From: an uncultured Prevotellaceae bacterium
GTDB lineage: Bacteria; Bacteroidota; Bacteroidia; Bacteroidales; Bacteroidaceae
Length of the DNA stretch: 44,544 nt
Reading direction: 5' to 3'
Assembly (NCBI GenBank): GCA_902800585.1
Contig: CADCEW010000012.1
Coordinates: 1-44,544, forward strand
The translations under genes and the position numbers were made by a program. Positions 1 through 8,106 of this stretch are shown here, piece after piece (positions within the stretch are counted from its first letter, which is position 1; each line of letters starts with the position of its first letter). The notes beneath the pieces were generated by a model. That model had not been told where the DNA came from. It saw nothing but the letters and a program-made list of their open reading frames with translations, and did not search any database.

Positions 1-3000
1 GCTACTCCCATACCCACGCCACAGTTCTGACCAGCTCCGAACACTTCCAAATCTGCAAATTTGGTACCAGTGTCAGCAAGGTCCATCAACACATAGCTGC
101 GGTTTTGCATCAAGTTCTTATCCGTCAGGTTATAACCTGCAGAACCCTGTCCTGCTCCGAAAATCTTATTAACCTCGTTGCTGTTATGCTGATTAGGCTT
201 AAAGTTGACAAAAGCATTATTCATACGGGGCGATGTATAGCCAGCATACTCCGTAACATAGTCATAGTCGCCATAACAACCACCAAAGATATAATCAACA
301 TGACCCTGCACATACTCCATGTAGGCAGAAGCTGTCGTTACAGCAGAAGTCTCCTGAGGTTTATATGGTGTAATCGGCAAGTCGGTACTCAATCGTCCAC
401 TGAAGTCTTTAGAGCCCAAGATACTTCCACCGAGGTCATTTCCGCCATAGACATGGTCACGAACATAGGGGAAACCGAGATCTGTATCATTACTGGTATT
501 ACGTCCCACATAAGTCTCAGTATGTCCGAGGATGTCGGCGTCACATGAACCTGCAAAAGTGTTGAATACACGTCCATTACCCAAATTGATAATAGTATTG
601 CCACAAACAGGACCCTTAAAACCGCCACCATAAATAAACTCTGCTGCCGCCATGTTATCATTGTCACCCGTTGCATTACGGGCTACACCAGGGAAGTTGC
701 CCTTCACATTGATGGTGCAAGAGTAATTGGGGTCATAAGAGAACTTCTTACCATTGAAATTGTAAGTACCATTGGCATCGGGCTTACCGATAACACCCTG
801 CTCACCACCACCGAAGATCTGGAAGGTGTAACCGGCATTAAGATTAACAGTCACATTACCCCATATCTCTGAATCCTTACCATAGCCTCCACCAAAGACA
901 TTGAGTGCAGAACCGAGTACGTCCATTCCCTGCTCATCGAGGATGACACCAGAAACGCGTGTCGTGATGTGATAAGTATCATTCTCGTATAACTTCGCCT
1001 CACCCTCGTCTTCTAACACCTGGTCAAAGACAGCATACGTACCCTTGCGGTCCACTACCGTAGAGTTCATGTTGATAACGACATTGCCATTGATGTGTCC
1101 GCTATTGTAACAACCACCATAGATATTACCACCCGTGAAACGACGAGCTTTGTCTTCATCAGAACTCACGCCTGTACCCGACAGTACAGGGACAACCTCC
1201 TTGCCTGTGCTGGAGGAGATGGTGTTCCACTCCAACAAATGGTTTCCATTTGCATCAACCACATAGTCGGTGTAACCTGTATCTGTATCCCAAGCCTCTC
1301 CATCTGCCAAGTCAGGAGTATAATAATCACCGATTTTCTTCTTCCAACGCTTGGGTTGTATCTTCAATCCACTGAGGTTCAACTGCAACTTATCACCGTT
1401 TGTATCAGGAGTGCCGATGAAACCTCCCTCGTAGGCGGCATTAAATTCTGTAGATGCCACATTAGCATTATTACAGCCACCCACCAATTTATTATATACG
1501 ATAATACTCTCCGTGAAATTAAGAGAAGTCTTCTTTCCGTCAATCTTCATACTACCCACATTACCACCACAGTAAATAGAACCGAAATAGGAGGAGTATG
1601 GGACATAGTCGGCAGGATCACCATTAGACTTTTTTGCAAACACAATGCTGGGGATAAGAGGCATGGTTACACCTGTATTACCTGCATACTTTACAGGATC
1701 AATTTCACTGAGTTTTTTCTTATACGTACGCAACACACCTTCTTGCGCATGCGTCGCATCTTTTTCATGTGTTTCGACCATGTGTTCGCCATTATTGCCG
1801 AGGAACAGATTGTCGACAATCACATAGGGGCCTACCTTCAACTCTACTTTGGGGTTATCCATGCTTGAGGACAGAGAGGCACTGTTTCCACCACAATAGA
1901 CGGAGCCGTGAATAGTCGTTTTCTTGGTTTCCGTACCTTGCACATAGATAGACACCTGCTCGGCATTGGGACGGAAGGCTTTCAAAGCTGCTACAGAATT
2001 GGTGCCTGGGTTGTAGTATAGGTCACCATAAGTCGGGTTATCTTTCAAATCCGCATTGTCTGTATAAGGATAGGAGCCGTTACCACCGCCATAGACATCA
2101 CCATAGATGGTGGTATAAATACCCACAGAGCTACCACCAGAGATATGTCCAGTGATATCATTACCTCCATAAACGTTGTTGACATGCCCACCTAAGACAC
2201 GGACTCGTGCTGCCATGCCCCCTGGAATATGTAGCTCATGACCGAAATCGTCTTGGGTGATGGCAGCTGCAGTGACAGGGGTTCCATTTTCATCTTTCGG
2301 TGTGACATCAGCCATACGGCATCCACCATAGACATTATCAACTATCATGCTGGATCCCTCAGGGATTTGAAGCAGCAACCCATCGGGGCTTGTCATATCA
2401 CCCTTGTTACCACCACTGTATATGTTTCTTATTTTTCCACTCTTCAGGTTCCAGCGTGGACGAATCTTCATCTCTGCGGTATTGTTTCCTCCAAAGAAAC
2501 TACCAATCTGGTAAGCATCACTGCTCGGATAGGTATATCCAGGATTGAGTCCCATCTTATCGACCACGCGATTGTCTTTTGTTATCTGATCAACGCCGTC
2601 AACAAGAATCTCATTAACCACCTTACTGGGATTGTCGACATAAATAATTGTCTTTTCCGTCACTGTGGCATTGTTACCACCGCCGAAAGCATAGACGATG
2701 GAACCACCCATCACCTCCAAATAAGATTTGGCGAGTTCTGGTTTACTCAGATGGTAATAGGGATTTGGCGTCACCCCGTCACTGAGCTTTTCGGAATCAT
2801 AATCGTAGGCACCATTACCACCGCCGAAGAGCTGACCGATATATATCTTCTGATTGTCATCAGCCACTTGATCACCATCCATCTTAGACGAAATGCGCAC
2901 AAAAGCATTCCAGCTCTCATCCACCAAATTATCGGTGGCTTTTTCAATTTCTTCTGGAACAGACTTTGTCAGTTCACTATTGTTACCAATGACTCCTGAA

Positions 3001-3266
3001 ACATCATTACCACCATAGACATGATTGATGAGAATATAGTCGGAGGCTTTCTCACCATCAATATGAACGAAAGCATGACCACCAACATCTGCTTTCTGGG
3101 CACCACCGAATACACGATTCAAATCGCCTGCATATATTGTGACATTGGTATTACCTTTTGTATCTCCTGCATTACCGCCTCCATAAACATTACCACCAAT
3201 AGTAATCTGTGCCTGCACCAGTGTTGCAGACAAACAAAACAGTAAGATGGTCGTTATTTTGCGCAT
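1..3266 (-). CDS. Giant V(Y/F)GGG-repeat secreted protein (partial, C-terminus beyond window)
   Basis: The frame is open from ATG at 3266 to the left edge: 1088 codons and no stop. The first ~20 residues form a signal peptide (MRKITTILLFCLSATLVQAQ) with a signal peptidase I site and no lipobox, unlike the fimbrial lipoproteins upstream. The rest carries about two dozen irregular repeats. Each is centred on V(Y/F)GG(G/N/C), for example NVYGGGNAGD, RVFGGAQKAD, HVYGGNDVSG, QLFGGGNGAY, SIYCGGNVGS, NIYGGCYNSG and QIFGGGEQGV, followed by a Gly/Asn turn and a short V-x-I strand. The pattern suggests a repetitive beta structure such as a beta-helix (inference). It is the last visible gene of the fimbrial operon, 21 bp after the preceding stop, so a role as a pilus-associated adhesin is plausible but unproven. 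I recognise no catalytic motif. A C-terminal sorting domain, if any, lies outside the window. Confidence 0.85.
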   Translation of the reverse strand, partial: MRKITTILLFCLSATLVQAQITIGGNVYGGGNAGDTKGNTNVTIYAGDLNRVFGGAQKADVGGHAFVHIDGEKASDYILINHVYGGNDVSGVIGNNSELTKSVPEEIEKATDNLVDESWNAFVRISSKMDGDQVADDNQKIYIGQLFGGGNGAYDYDSEKLSDGVTPNPYYHLSKPELAKSYLEVMGGSIVYAFGGGNNATVTEKTIIYVDNPSKVVNEILVDGVDQITKDNRVVDKMGLNPGYTYPSSDAYQIGSFFGGNNTAEMKIRPRWNLKSGKIRNIYSGGNKGDMTSPDGLLLQIPEGSSMIVDNVYGGCRMADVTPKDENGTPVTAAAITQDDFGHELHIPGGMAARVRVLGGHVNNVYGGNDITGHISGGSSVGIYTTIYGDVYGGGNGSYPYTDNADLKDNPTYGDLYYNPGTNSVAALKAFRPNAEQVSIYVQGTETKKTTIHGSVYCGGNSASLSSSMDNPKVELKVGPYVIVDNLFLGNNGEHMVETHEKDATHAQEGVLRTYKKKLSEIDPVKYAGNTGVTMPLIPSIVFAKKSNGDPADYVPYSSYFGSIYCGGNVGSMKIDGKKTSLNFTESIIVYNKLVGGCNNANVASTEFNAAYEGGFIGTPDTNGDKLQLNLSGLKIQPKRWKKKIGDYYTPDLADGEAWDTDTGYTDYVVDANGNHLLEWNTISSSTGKEVVPVLSGTGVSSDEDKARRFTGGNIYGGCYNSGHINGNVVINMNSTVVDRKGTYAVFDQVLEDEGEAKLYENDTYHITTRVSGVILDEQGMDVLGSALNVFGGGYGKDSEIWGNVTVNLNAGYTFQIFGGGEQGVIGKPDANGTYNFNGKKFSYDPNYSCTINVKGNFPGVARNATGDNDNMAAAEFIYGGGFKGPVCGNTIINLGNGRVFNTFAGSCDADILGHTETYVGRNTSNDTDLGFPYVRDHVYGGNDLGGSILGSKDFSGRLSTDLPITPYKPQETSAVTTASAYMEYVQGHVDYIFGGCYGDYDYVTEYAGYTSPRMNNAFVNFKPNQHNSNEVNKIFGAGQGSAGYNLTDKNLMQNRSYVLMDLADTGTKFADLEVFGAGQNCGVGMGV

Positions 3267-3268
3267 TT

Positions 3269-3303
3269 ATCTTTCAATTATCAACTTTCAATTCTCAATT
3301 TCT
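3269..3303 (-). repeat. Heptamer direct-repeat array (GANANTT), five units
   Basis: On the minus strand the units read AGAAATT, GAGAATT, GAAAGTT, GATAATT, GAAAGAT. They cover the last codons and stop of the fimbrillin gene ending at 3288 and the gap up to two bases before the ATG of the repeat protein. Similar heptamers occur at 15107-15134 and 25257-25277. Confidence 0.8.
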
Positions 3304-4313
3304 ATTGTTGGGTTATCTAAATCCGGTTCTGATAACTGGTAGAGGTATGTAGGGGTAATTTTTAAGTTGAGAGTCACCTGCCATCCTCTTTGAGCCTCAA
3401 GGTCAGGAAGTTTGTTCGTAGCTTCACAGTCCTTACGTATCAGGTTGCCTTTGCTGTCATAGACATCATAGGTTGTTACAAGAGACAAGGTACTGCTTGC
3501 AGATGGTGCAAAGCAACAAACGAAATTGGTCGTCGTGGTCGGAATCTGCTCACCTTCCGTACTCTCAAAGAAGGTGGCAAGAGTCGATTCTTCACCCAGC
3601 GATAAGAACTCAACAGTGGCAGGGTAAACATCTGTTGTATTTGGCGTCAGGGTGATAGTAGCAGTCAGCGGAGCAATTGTAGTTGACAGTTTCAGCGACT
3701 TCAGTTTAATGGTACGTAACTTACTATAGTCAGTATCCACGGAGAAATTAAACTTAACAGACGCGAAGAGGTGGTCCATTAATAAACGGATATAATTCTC
3801 ATCCGATTTACCTTTGTAGCCGAACTGACCTTGGAGCAAATCACCTGTCAAATCCTTAACACCTGTAATAAAACAGATATCATCTGGACTGACAGCATCG
3901 ATATTAGAGAGCGTCAACACAACATTTTCGGAATTCTGAGTGATATTCGATGAAATCGGGTCTTTCTTAGGCATAAAGCCATAGATGGTATAATCTTTAT
4001 TATTCGCAACCGTTGTCTGTGAATGCCATGCACCACTGGTATAACGAAGAAGTTTCACTGAAGGAGTTTCTTCTGGGAGAAGATATAGACCAATAGCAAT
4101 ATCCTGATTGGGGGTATAGGCAGAATAGCCAGTAGAGACAGCACGACGAGACAAAGCGTCGTTACTCTGATAAGCAGCGATATAAGGCACTACCTGCAAG
4201 GGACTACCTGTTGACCGTTGCTGCTCACCAGAACTATCTGAAGAGCAACTCACAGCCAATAGCCAACAGCTAAAAGCCAACAACCAACCATATTTACCAG
4301 TTATATATTTCAT
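3288..4313 (-). CDS. Fimbrillin-family lipoprotein (Mfa-like)
   Basis: Encodes 341 residues from ATG at 4313. A longer in-frame start at 4376 exists but would put 21 residues before the signal peptide. The lipoprotein signal peptide ends at Cys23 (lipobox LAVSC followed by SSDSSGEQ), so the protein should be lipidated and exported as type V pilus subunits are. The segment MDHLFASVKFNFSV resembles the conserved strand of Mfa_like_1 fimbrillins, and the C-terminal half is rich in alternating Thr/Val beta strands. The start overlaps the end of the upstream fimbrillin gene by 20 bp, which suggests translational coupling. The signal-peptide codons are made of 7-bp repeats (4247-4288), giving the duplicated peptide WLLAFSC-WLLAVSC. 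Family assignment is fairly sure; whether it is a shaft, accessory or tip subunit cannot be told. Confidence 0.8.
   Translation of the reverse strand: MKYITGKYGWLLAFSCWLLAVSCSSDSSGEQQRSTGSPLQVVPYIAAYQSNDALSRRAVSTGYSAYTPNQDIAIGLYLLPEETPSVKLLRYTSGAWHSQTTVANNKDYTIYGFMPKKDPISSNITQNSENVVLTLSNIDAVSPDDICFITGVKDLTGDLLQGQFGYKGKSDENYIRLLMDHLFASVKFNFSVDTDYSKLRTIKLKSLKLSTTIAPLTATITLTPNTTDVYPATVEFLSLGEESTLATFFESTEGEQIPTTTTNFVCCFAPSASSTLSLVTTYDVYDSKGNLIRKDCEATNKLPDLEAQRGWQVTLNLKITPTYLYQLSEPDLDNPTIEIEN
4247..4288 (-). repeat. Coding heptamer array (NTTGGCT) in a lipoprotein signal sequence, six units
   Basis: On the minus strand: GTTGGTT, GTTGGCT, TTTAGCT, GTTGGCT, ATTGGCT, GTGAGTT. Three heptamers equal seven codons, so the encoded signal peptide is itself a seven-residue repeat. 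Gain or loss of one unit would shift the frame. Confidence 0.8.
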
Positions 4314-5418
4314 AACTCTTTTCTTTTGTTGTCCAATCCTTAATATATAATGTCTCCAGTTGCAGGAAGCCACCACCTACGTGGTAAGCATAGACTATCC
4401 ACGTGTGGTTACGTCGGAAATCACCTGCGGCTTTCATCTCAAAAGTTCCAGTCTGTTCATCTTTTCCTTCAAACTGATAAGTGATTGTACCCTTGAGTTG
4501 CTTGTCTGACTCACGCAGATAGAAAGGACCTATCTTAGTTAATTCCGATTGGTCGATGAGGTCTTCATACACCTGTGCTTCCTGTCCACCATAGATATAG
4601 ATAGTAGGATCGTCTACTTTCTCCACTATATCTTCCGTCTGTGTTGCTGTCCATAAGGGAGTCTCTACATTCCAATCAGTCTCAGGCATGCGTATCTGCT
4701 GAATCAGATATTCTGTATTGAGAATCATTTCAGCATCCAACTTGATATCTTTAATTGTCAGTTTAGGTGCTCCCGTCGTATTGGCAAAGACAAAACGCAC
4801 TTTTGACACGGCACGCTCCAGTCTTACTCTAGCAATATTACTTGAAGTTCCCACACGTAACACAGGGGCTTCTCCAATCACTGGTTGTGACGTCAAAGCA
4901 CCAGCCATAGGAAGGCCATCATCTGGTACCTGTGTCATAGGCGATGTCAGTCCAAAATAATTCTCTGGGATTGTTGCGTTGAGGATAGCGTCACGTGTAC
5001 TGTTTCCATCAAGTTTACTATCTGATGCATAGCCTTCTGTAGGAATATTGGCAAGGACATAGACATCCACATCAGGTTTGCTCTGGGTAAAATCATCACT
5101 GACAGGAAGTTGGTAGACAGCACCCTCACCGACATTCAGCTGCGAAGTTTCTTTCGTATCCAGATAGGCAACCTTCTCGTGTGTTCCATTCGTGAATACC
5201 CATATCTGAAGTCTCGTGATCTTGCTCTCGTCAAAAGACGCATTGACATTGCCGACATCTGAACGGATCAACAAGGGATGCTCTGGAGAGTACACATAGA
5301 CTGTCAGCGTCGTAGGCTGCTGCTCTCCTGACTCATCAGAGGAGCTGCAGGCTACTACCAATAGCAAAAAGCTAATAGCAAGAAACCACATCCTAATATG
5401 TATTCTTTCTCTTATCAC
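4294..5418 (-). CDS. FimA/Mfa1-like fimbrillin lipoprotein
   Basis: Encodes 374 residues. The frame starts with GTG at 5418, with an ATG at 5391. I prefer GTG because it supplies the basic n-region (MIRERIHIR) before the hydrophobic core and lipobox LVVAC (Cys24); the shorter form would begin MWFLAIS without a positive charge. Early mature residues (KITRLQIWVFTNGTHEKVAY, then DVYVLANIPTEGY) match the N-terminal beta-domain pattern of FimA/Mfa1 fimbrillins. A later stretch (SKVRFVFANTT, then KLTIKDIKLDAEMI) fits the second beta-domain. The gene lies 15 bp after the stop of the upstream fimbrial gene and overlaps the next one by 20 bp. Probably a pilus structural subunit; which position it takes is unknown. 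Confidence 0.8.
   Translation of the reverse strand: MIRERIHIRMWFLAISFLLLVVACSSSDESGEQQPTTLTVYVYSPEHPLLIRSDVGNVNASFDESKITRLQIWVFTNGTHEKVAYLDTKETSQLNVGEGAVYQLPVSDDFTQSKPDVDVYVLANIPTEGYASDSKLDGNSTRDAILNATIPENYFGLTSPMTQVPDDGLPMAGALTSQPVIGEAPVLRVGTSSNIARVRLERAVSKVRFVFANTTGAPKLTIKDIKLDAEMILNTEYLIQQIRMPETDWNVETPLWTATQTEDIVEKVDDPTIYIYGGQEAQVYEDLIDQSELTKIGPFYLRESDKQLKGTITYQFEGKDEQTGTFEMKAAGDFRRNHTWIVYAYHVGGGFLQLETLYIKDWTTKEKSYEIYNW
5349..5383 (-). repeat. Coding heptamer array (NTTNGCT) in a second lipoprotein signal sequence, five units
   Basis: On the minus strand: TCTTGCT, ATTAGCT, TTTTGCT, ATTGGTA, GTAGCCT. More degenerate than the array at 4247-4288 but with the same GCT-ending unit and in the same place, the hydrophobic core of the signal peptide. 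Confidence 0.6.
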
Positions 5419-5433
5419 GCGTACCTTATTATA

Positions 5434-7038
5434 TTAGAGTTTTATCGTTGTCGTTGTCGATTGAATCCATTGTGTTACCACCTGTACACCAATCTCTAAG
5501 CGTGGCTCCAGCAAATCGGGGATACAAGTATAGGCATTTTCCTTAGAACTCACAGTCATCTGCACCGTAGTGGTGAAGTCTTGTGTAAATACACGTCCGG
5601 CACAGTCCCCCTCTCCCTTTCCTGCAGGATCAAGATAAGCCACTAAGTAGAACTTCGTACCTGGATAGACAATGCCGTCCCTACCAGTGAATGCACTACC
5701 GTTGTTCTGAAACTCCAGGACGACAGGCACTTTTTCTCCATCATACGACTGGAGCACCAATGTATTCGTTTCCGTGCCGCTCACTACTTTGTCATAGATG
5801 AAACGAGCATCCACATCGCTCTTGGGTACTTTGGGCAGGAAGTCAAAACCAACTGCATGCTGACCACCGACAATGACTGCTGTCAACGGGCAATCTGTCA
5901 CAGCGGTTGTCAGTACGGTATGTAAACGAGCGACTCCATACTGCAAGGGGTTATTGACAGCCACTGACTTTGTATCAATTGTAACACTTTGCTGATCATA
6001 ATGGCTCAACACAGTTGTCCAGTTGTTCTCAGTCTCATAAGCTGTACGTCCTACCTCCTTCGTTGAGGTCTTTATAGCACTATTGACATAATACCAAAGT
6101 TCGGCAGGATAAGTGTATCGGCTCACATTATTGATATTATCAAGTGTCGTCGTTGTGGTACGGACGGAGAATTGGCTTCCCATTCCTGTTCCTGACCAAC
6201 GTAATGCCGCAGCACCATCAGGGAGTCCGAGGGAACTTGGATATTGATTTTGCAAACAAGCCACATTATCAATATCGCCAATAGACGTTTTTATCGCCTT
6301 ACTCAAATCGTCGGTTCTATTATCCAACTGACTTTTGAGGTTTTTTACATGTTCCTTAACATAAGCAGCAGAACCTGCCAAAAGTCCTGTCCCGTCGGGG
6401 GTTGCTTTGATAAACTCCCTGTAGAGCTGCTGCAATGTCTCGTCTGTCGTCGTACTCCATCCTTCCGTATTGGCAATCGCCGTCAGATAGGCTACCAAAT
6501 CTCTAGCGGGTTGGAAAATGTCGTCGATAGAAGCATCCTCTTTCTCGCAGATAGACAGTAAGTTAAACTTAATGTCAGTAGGTTTGATGTATGTCTCTCC
6601 AACTCCTGTTACCAATTTTCCATTTTGGTCATCTGCAGTTTTACCTGTAATAGAAGCAGCCTGTCCATAGACCAATACGCGGTTTGCGGTTTCCCTCAAG
6701 GAACAACGTGCAAAATAATAGAATTTCTCATTGTCAGAACGAGTCACCTTATTGGTCTCAGAACCCATTACAACAGAAACCAACGGGAAGTCATCGATGG
6801 TCACGGGATTCGCCGCACTGGTACAGAAAGGTATCACATACAATTTCTGAATGCCTCTAAAAGCAGTCTCCTCTGCCTGTACAACCTCGTTAGCCATACG
6901 CATATTTTTCTGAGATCCCACACTGAGTACAAACTCATAACGCTTATCCGTATTTTCAGACACATTATCATCTTTTGTGCACGATACAATGACCGCACAC
7001 AGGCAGAACAACCAAAAGATGATATCATGTCTTTTCAT
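5434..7038 (-). CDS. Large fimbrillin-like lipoprotein, paralogue B
   Basis: Encodes 534 residues. The signal peptide ends in lipobox IVSC (Cys20). It is a diverged paralogue of the 631-residue protein at 8107-10002. Shared landmarks in the same order are MRMA...VQ...FRGI near the N-terminus, a YG(Q/K)A strand, LPDGA before a repeated beta region, YPA(E/N)L-YVNS-IK, the segment P/QVQYGVARL, a (V/I)LVGSQ/VGGQ-V-G-F/W strand, VFTQDF, and the closing PDLL/R-P-(L/M)E(I/L)G. The duplication surrounds the Mfa2-like gene, which points to a local copy and insertion. It is in the fimbrial operon, 29 bp after the upstream stop. Likely a major or alternative pilus subunit (inference). Confidence 0.75.
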   Translation of the reverse strand: MKRHDIIFWLFCLCAVIVSCTKDDNVSENTDKRYEFVLSVGSQKNMRMANEVVQAEETAFRGIQKLYVIPFCTSAANPVTIDDFPLVSVVMGSETNKVTRSDNEKFYYFARCSLRETANRVLVYGQAASITGKTADDQNGKLVTGVGETYIKPTDIKFNLLSICEKEDASIDDIFQPARDLVAYLTAIANTEGWSTTTDETLQQLYREFIKATPDGTGLLAGSAAYVKEHVKNLKSQLDNRTDDLSKAIKTSIGDIDNVACLQNQYPSSLGLPDGAAALRWSGTGMGSQFSVRTTTTTLDNINNVSRYTYPAELWYYVNSAIKTSTKEVGRTAYETENNWTTVLSHYDQQSVTIDTKSVAVNNPLQYGVARLHTVLTTAVTDCPLTAVIVGGQHAVGFDFLPKVPKSDVDARFIYDKVVSGTETNTLVLQSYDGEKVPVVLEFQNNGSAFTGRDGIVYPGTKFYLVAYLDPAGKGEGDCAGRVFTQDFTTTVQMTVSSKENAYTCIPDLLEPRLEIGVQVVTQWIQSTTTTIKL

Positions 7039-7067
7039 ACTTTACACCTACTTAATAAATAAGGACG

Positions 7068-8096
7068 TCAAATGTCTATATCATGTTCGCCACCCTCTTT
7101 CCAGTTGAGTGTCACAGATACTCCGACCTCCTGATTATCGGTTTGCACACTACCGTCATCACTCATAAAGCCATTGATAATCTTCAACTCTCCGGCACTC
7201 TGCTTTTTTCTGACATTCAGTATCGACTCTGTAATGGTTCCGTCTTCACGTGTCACATAGACCAAGAACTGCCAGTATGTCTTATCAGACTCCCCGTCAT
7301 CAAAATCCGTTTCTACGACTGTGCGCATTCCTTCTTCTGACGAGGGGAAGTTGACTGAACAGAAGCACAGGTTCCCACCATCCGTATTCAGTTCTTTTGT
7401 ACGGACAATGGGCGACTTCTCGGAGAAGGTATAGGTACTGTCGTTGATATGGAACTGTGTGGCGAAACCTGTAGCATACACCCTGATGTCTTTATATTTC
7501 TGACCTCGTGGGTTGATGACAAGAGCCTCCGCACAATTCGCCATATAGAGCCTTACATGGAATGTCTGGTTAACACCTTCCAACACCTTCATAGGCTGAC
7601 GTGCCGTAAAGAGTCCTGTCGTATGTGAGTCGATGGTGTCCTTGTCTGTCATCTTCGTGACGAGCTGGGATGTCGGACAACGGTCATCACCTGATAGTTC
7701 TACAACTTTGTTGTCCCTGATATTAGCAACAGCAAGATGCATGTATTCACGCATGGGCAGATAAAGCGTATAGCTCTGCTCACTGGCATTCATCACATGC
7801 TGATCGTGACTTAGCCGATCCTGAGGATTCTCCGTATCATAGAACGAGAGGTCCACATCACGGGCATAGTCGCTAAAAATATCCTGCAGATGAGAACGCA
7901 GGGCATTGGCGACACTGGCATCAGCTGCAGTATTAAGCTGGGTATTCAACTCGGTGGTGATGTTCGTTACCAACCGCATCTCATAATCCAACTTAAAGTC
8001 ATTGCCGCAATCACTCAAGTCGTCGTCAATCGTCGAGCATGCTGTCAGCAGCAACACTGCCAACAACATAACGATATACCTCCACGTGCTCTTCAT
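7068..8096 (-). CDS. FimB/Mfa2-family fimbrial anchor lipoprotein
   Basis: Encodes 342 residues with lipobox LLTAC (Cys20) followed by STIDDDLSDCG. This short acidic stretch with a second Cys, then the strand FKLDYEM, is typical of FimB/Mfa2-type subunits, which cap the base of type V pili and tie them to the outer membrane in Porphyromonas. Other family-like features are SFYDTENPQDRL and YTLYLPMREYMHLAVANI. It sits between the two large fimbrillin paralogues, 10 bp after the stop of the 631-residue one. The C-terminus (GVSVTLNWKEGGEHDIDI) resembles the end of that neighbour (GLSVDLEWQPGLNFDVEI), which is unexpected because anchors and shaft proteins are otherwise dissimilar. Anchor role is inferred from the family. 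Confidence 0.85.
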   Translation of the reverse strand: MKSTWRYIVMLLAVLLLTACSTIDDDLSDCGNDFKLDYEMRLVTNITTELNTQLNTAADASVANALRSHLQDIFSDYARDVDLSFYDTENPQDRLSHDQHVMNASEQSYTLYLPMREYMHLAVANIRDNKVVELSGDDRCPTSQLVTKMTDKDTIDSHTTGLFTARQPMKVLEGVNQTFHVRLYMANCAEALVINPRGQKYKDIRVYATGFATQFHINDSTYTFSEKSPIVRTKELNTDGGNLCFCSVNFPSSEEGMRTVVETDFDDGESDKTYWQFLVYVTREDGTITESILNVRKKQSAGELKIINGFMSDDGSVQTDNQEVGVSVTLNWKEGGEHDIDI

Positions 8097-8106
8097 GCGC
8101 TAAATC

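Noticed and set aside
105-3245. Several plus-strand frames of 74-257 residues opposite the giant repeat protein
   Set aside because: They are antisense shadows: the minus frame is continuously open for 1088 codons with a signal peptide and repeats, while the plus frames resemble no protein.
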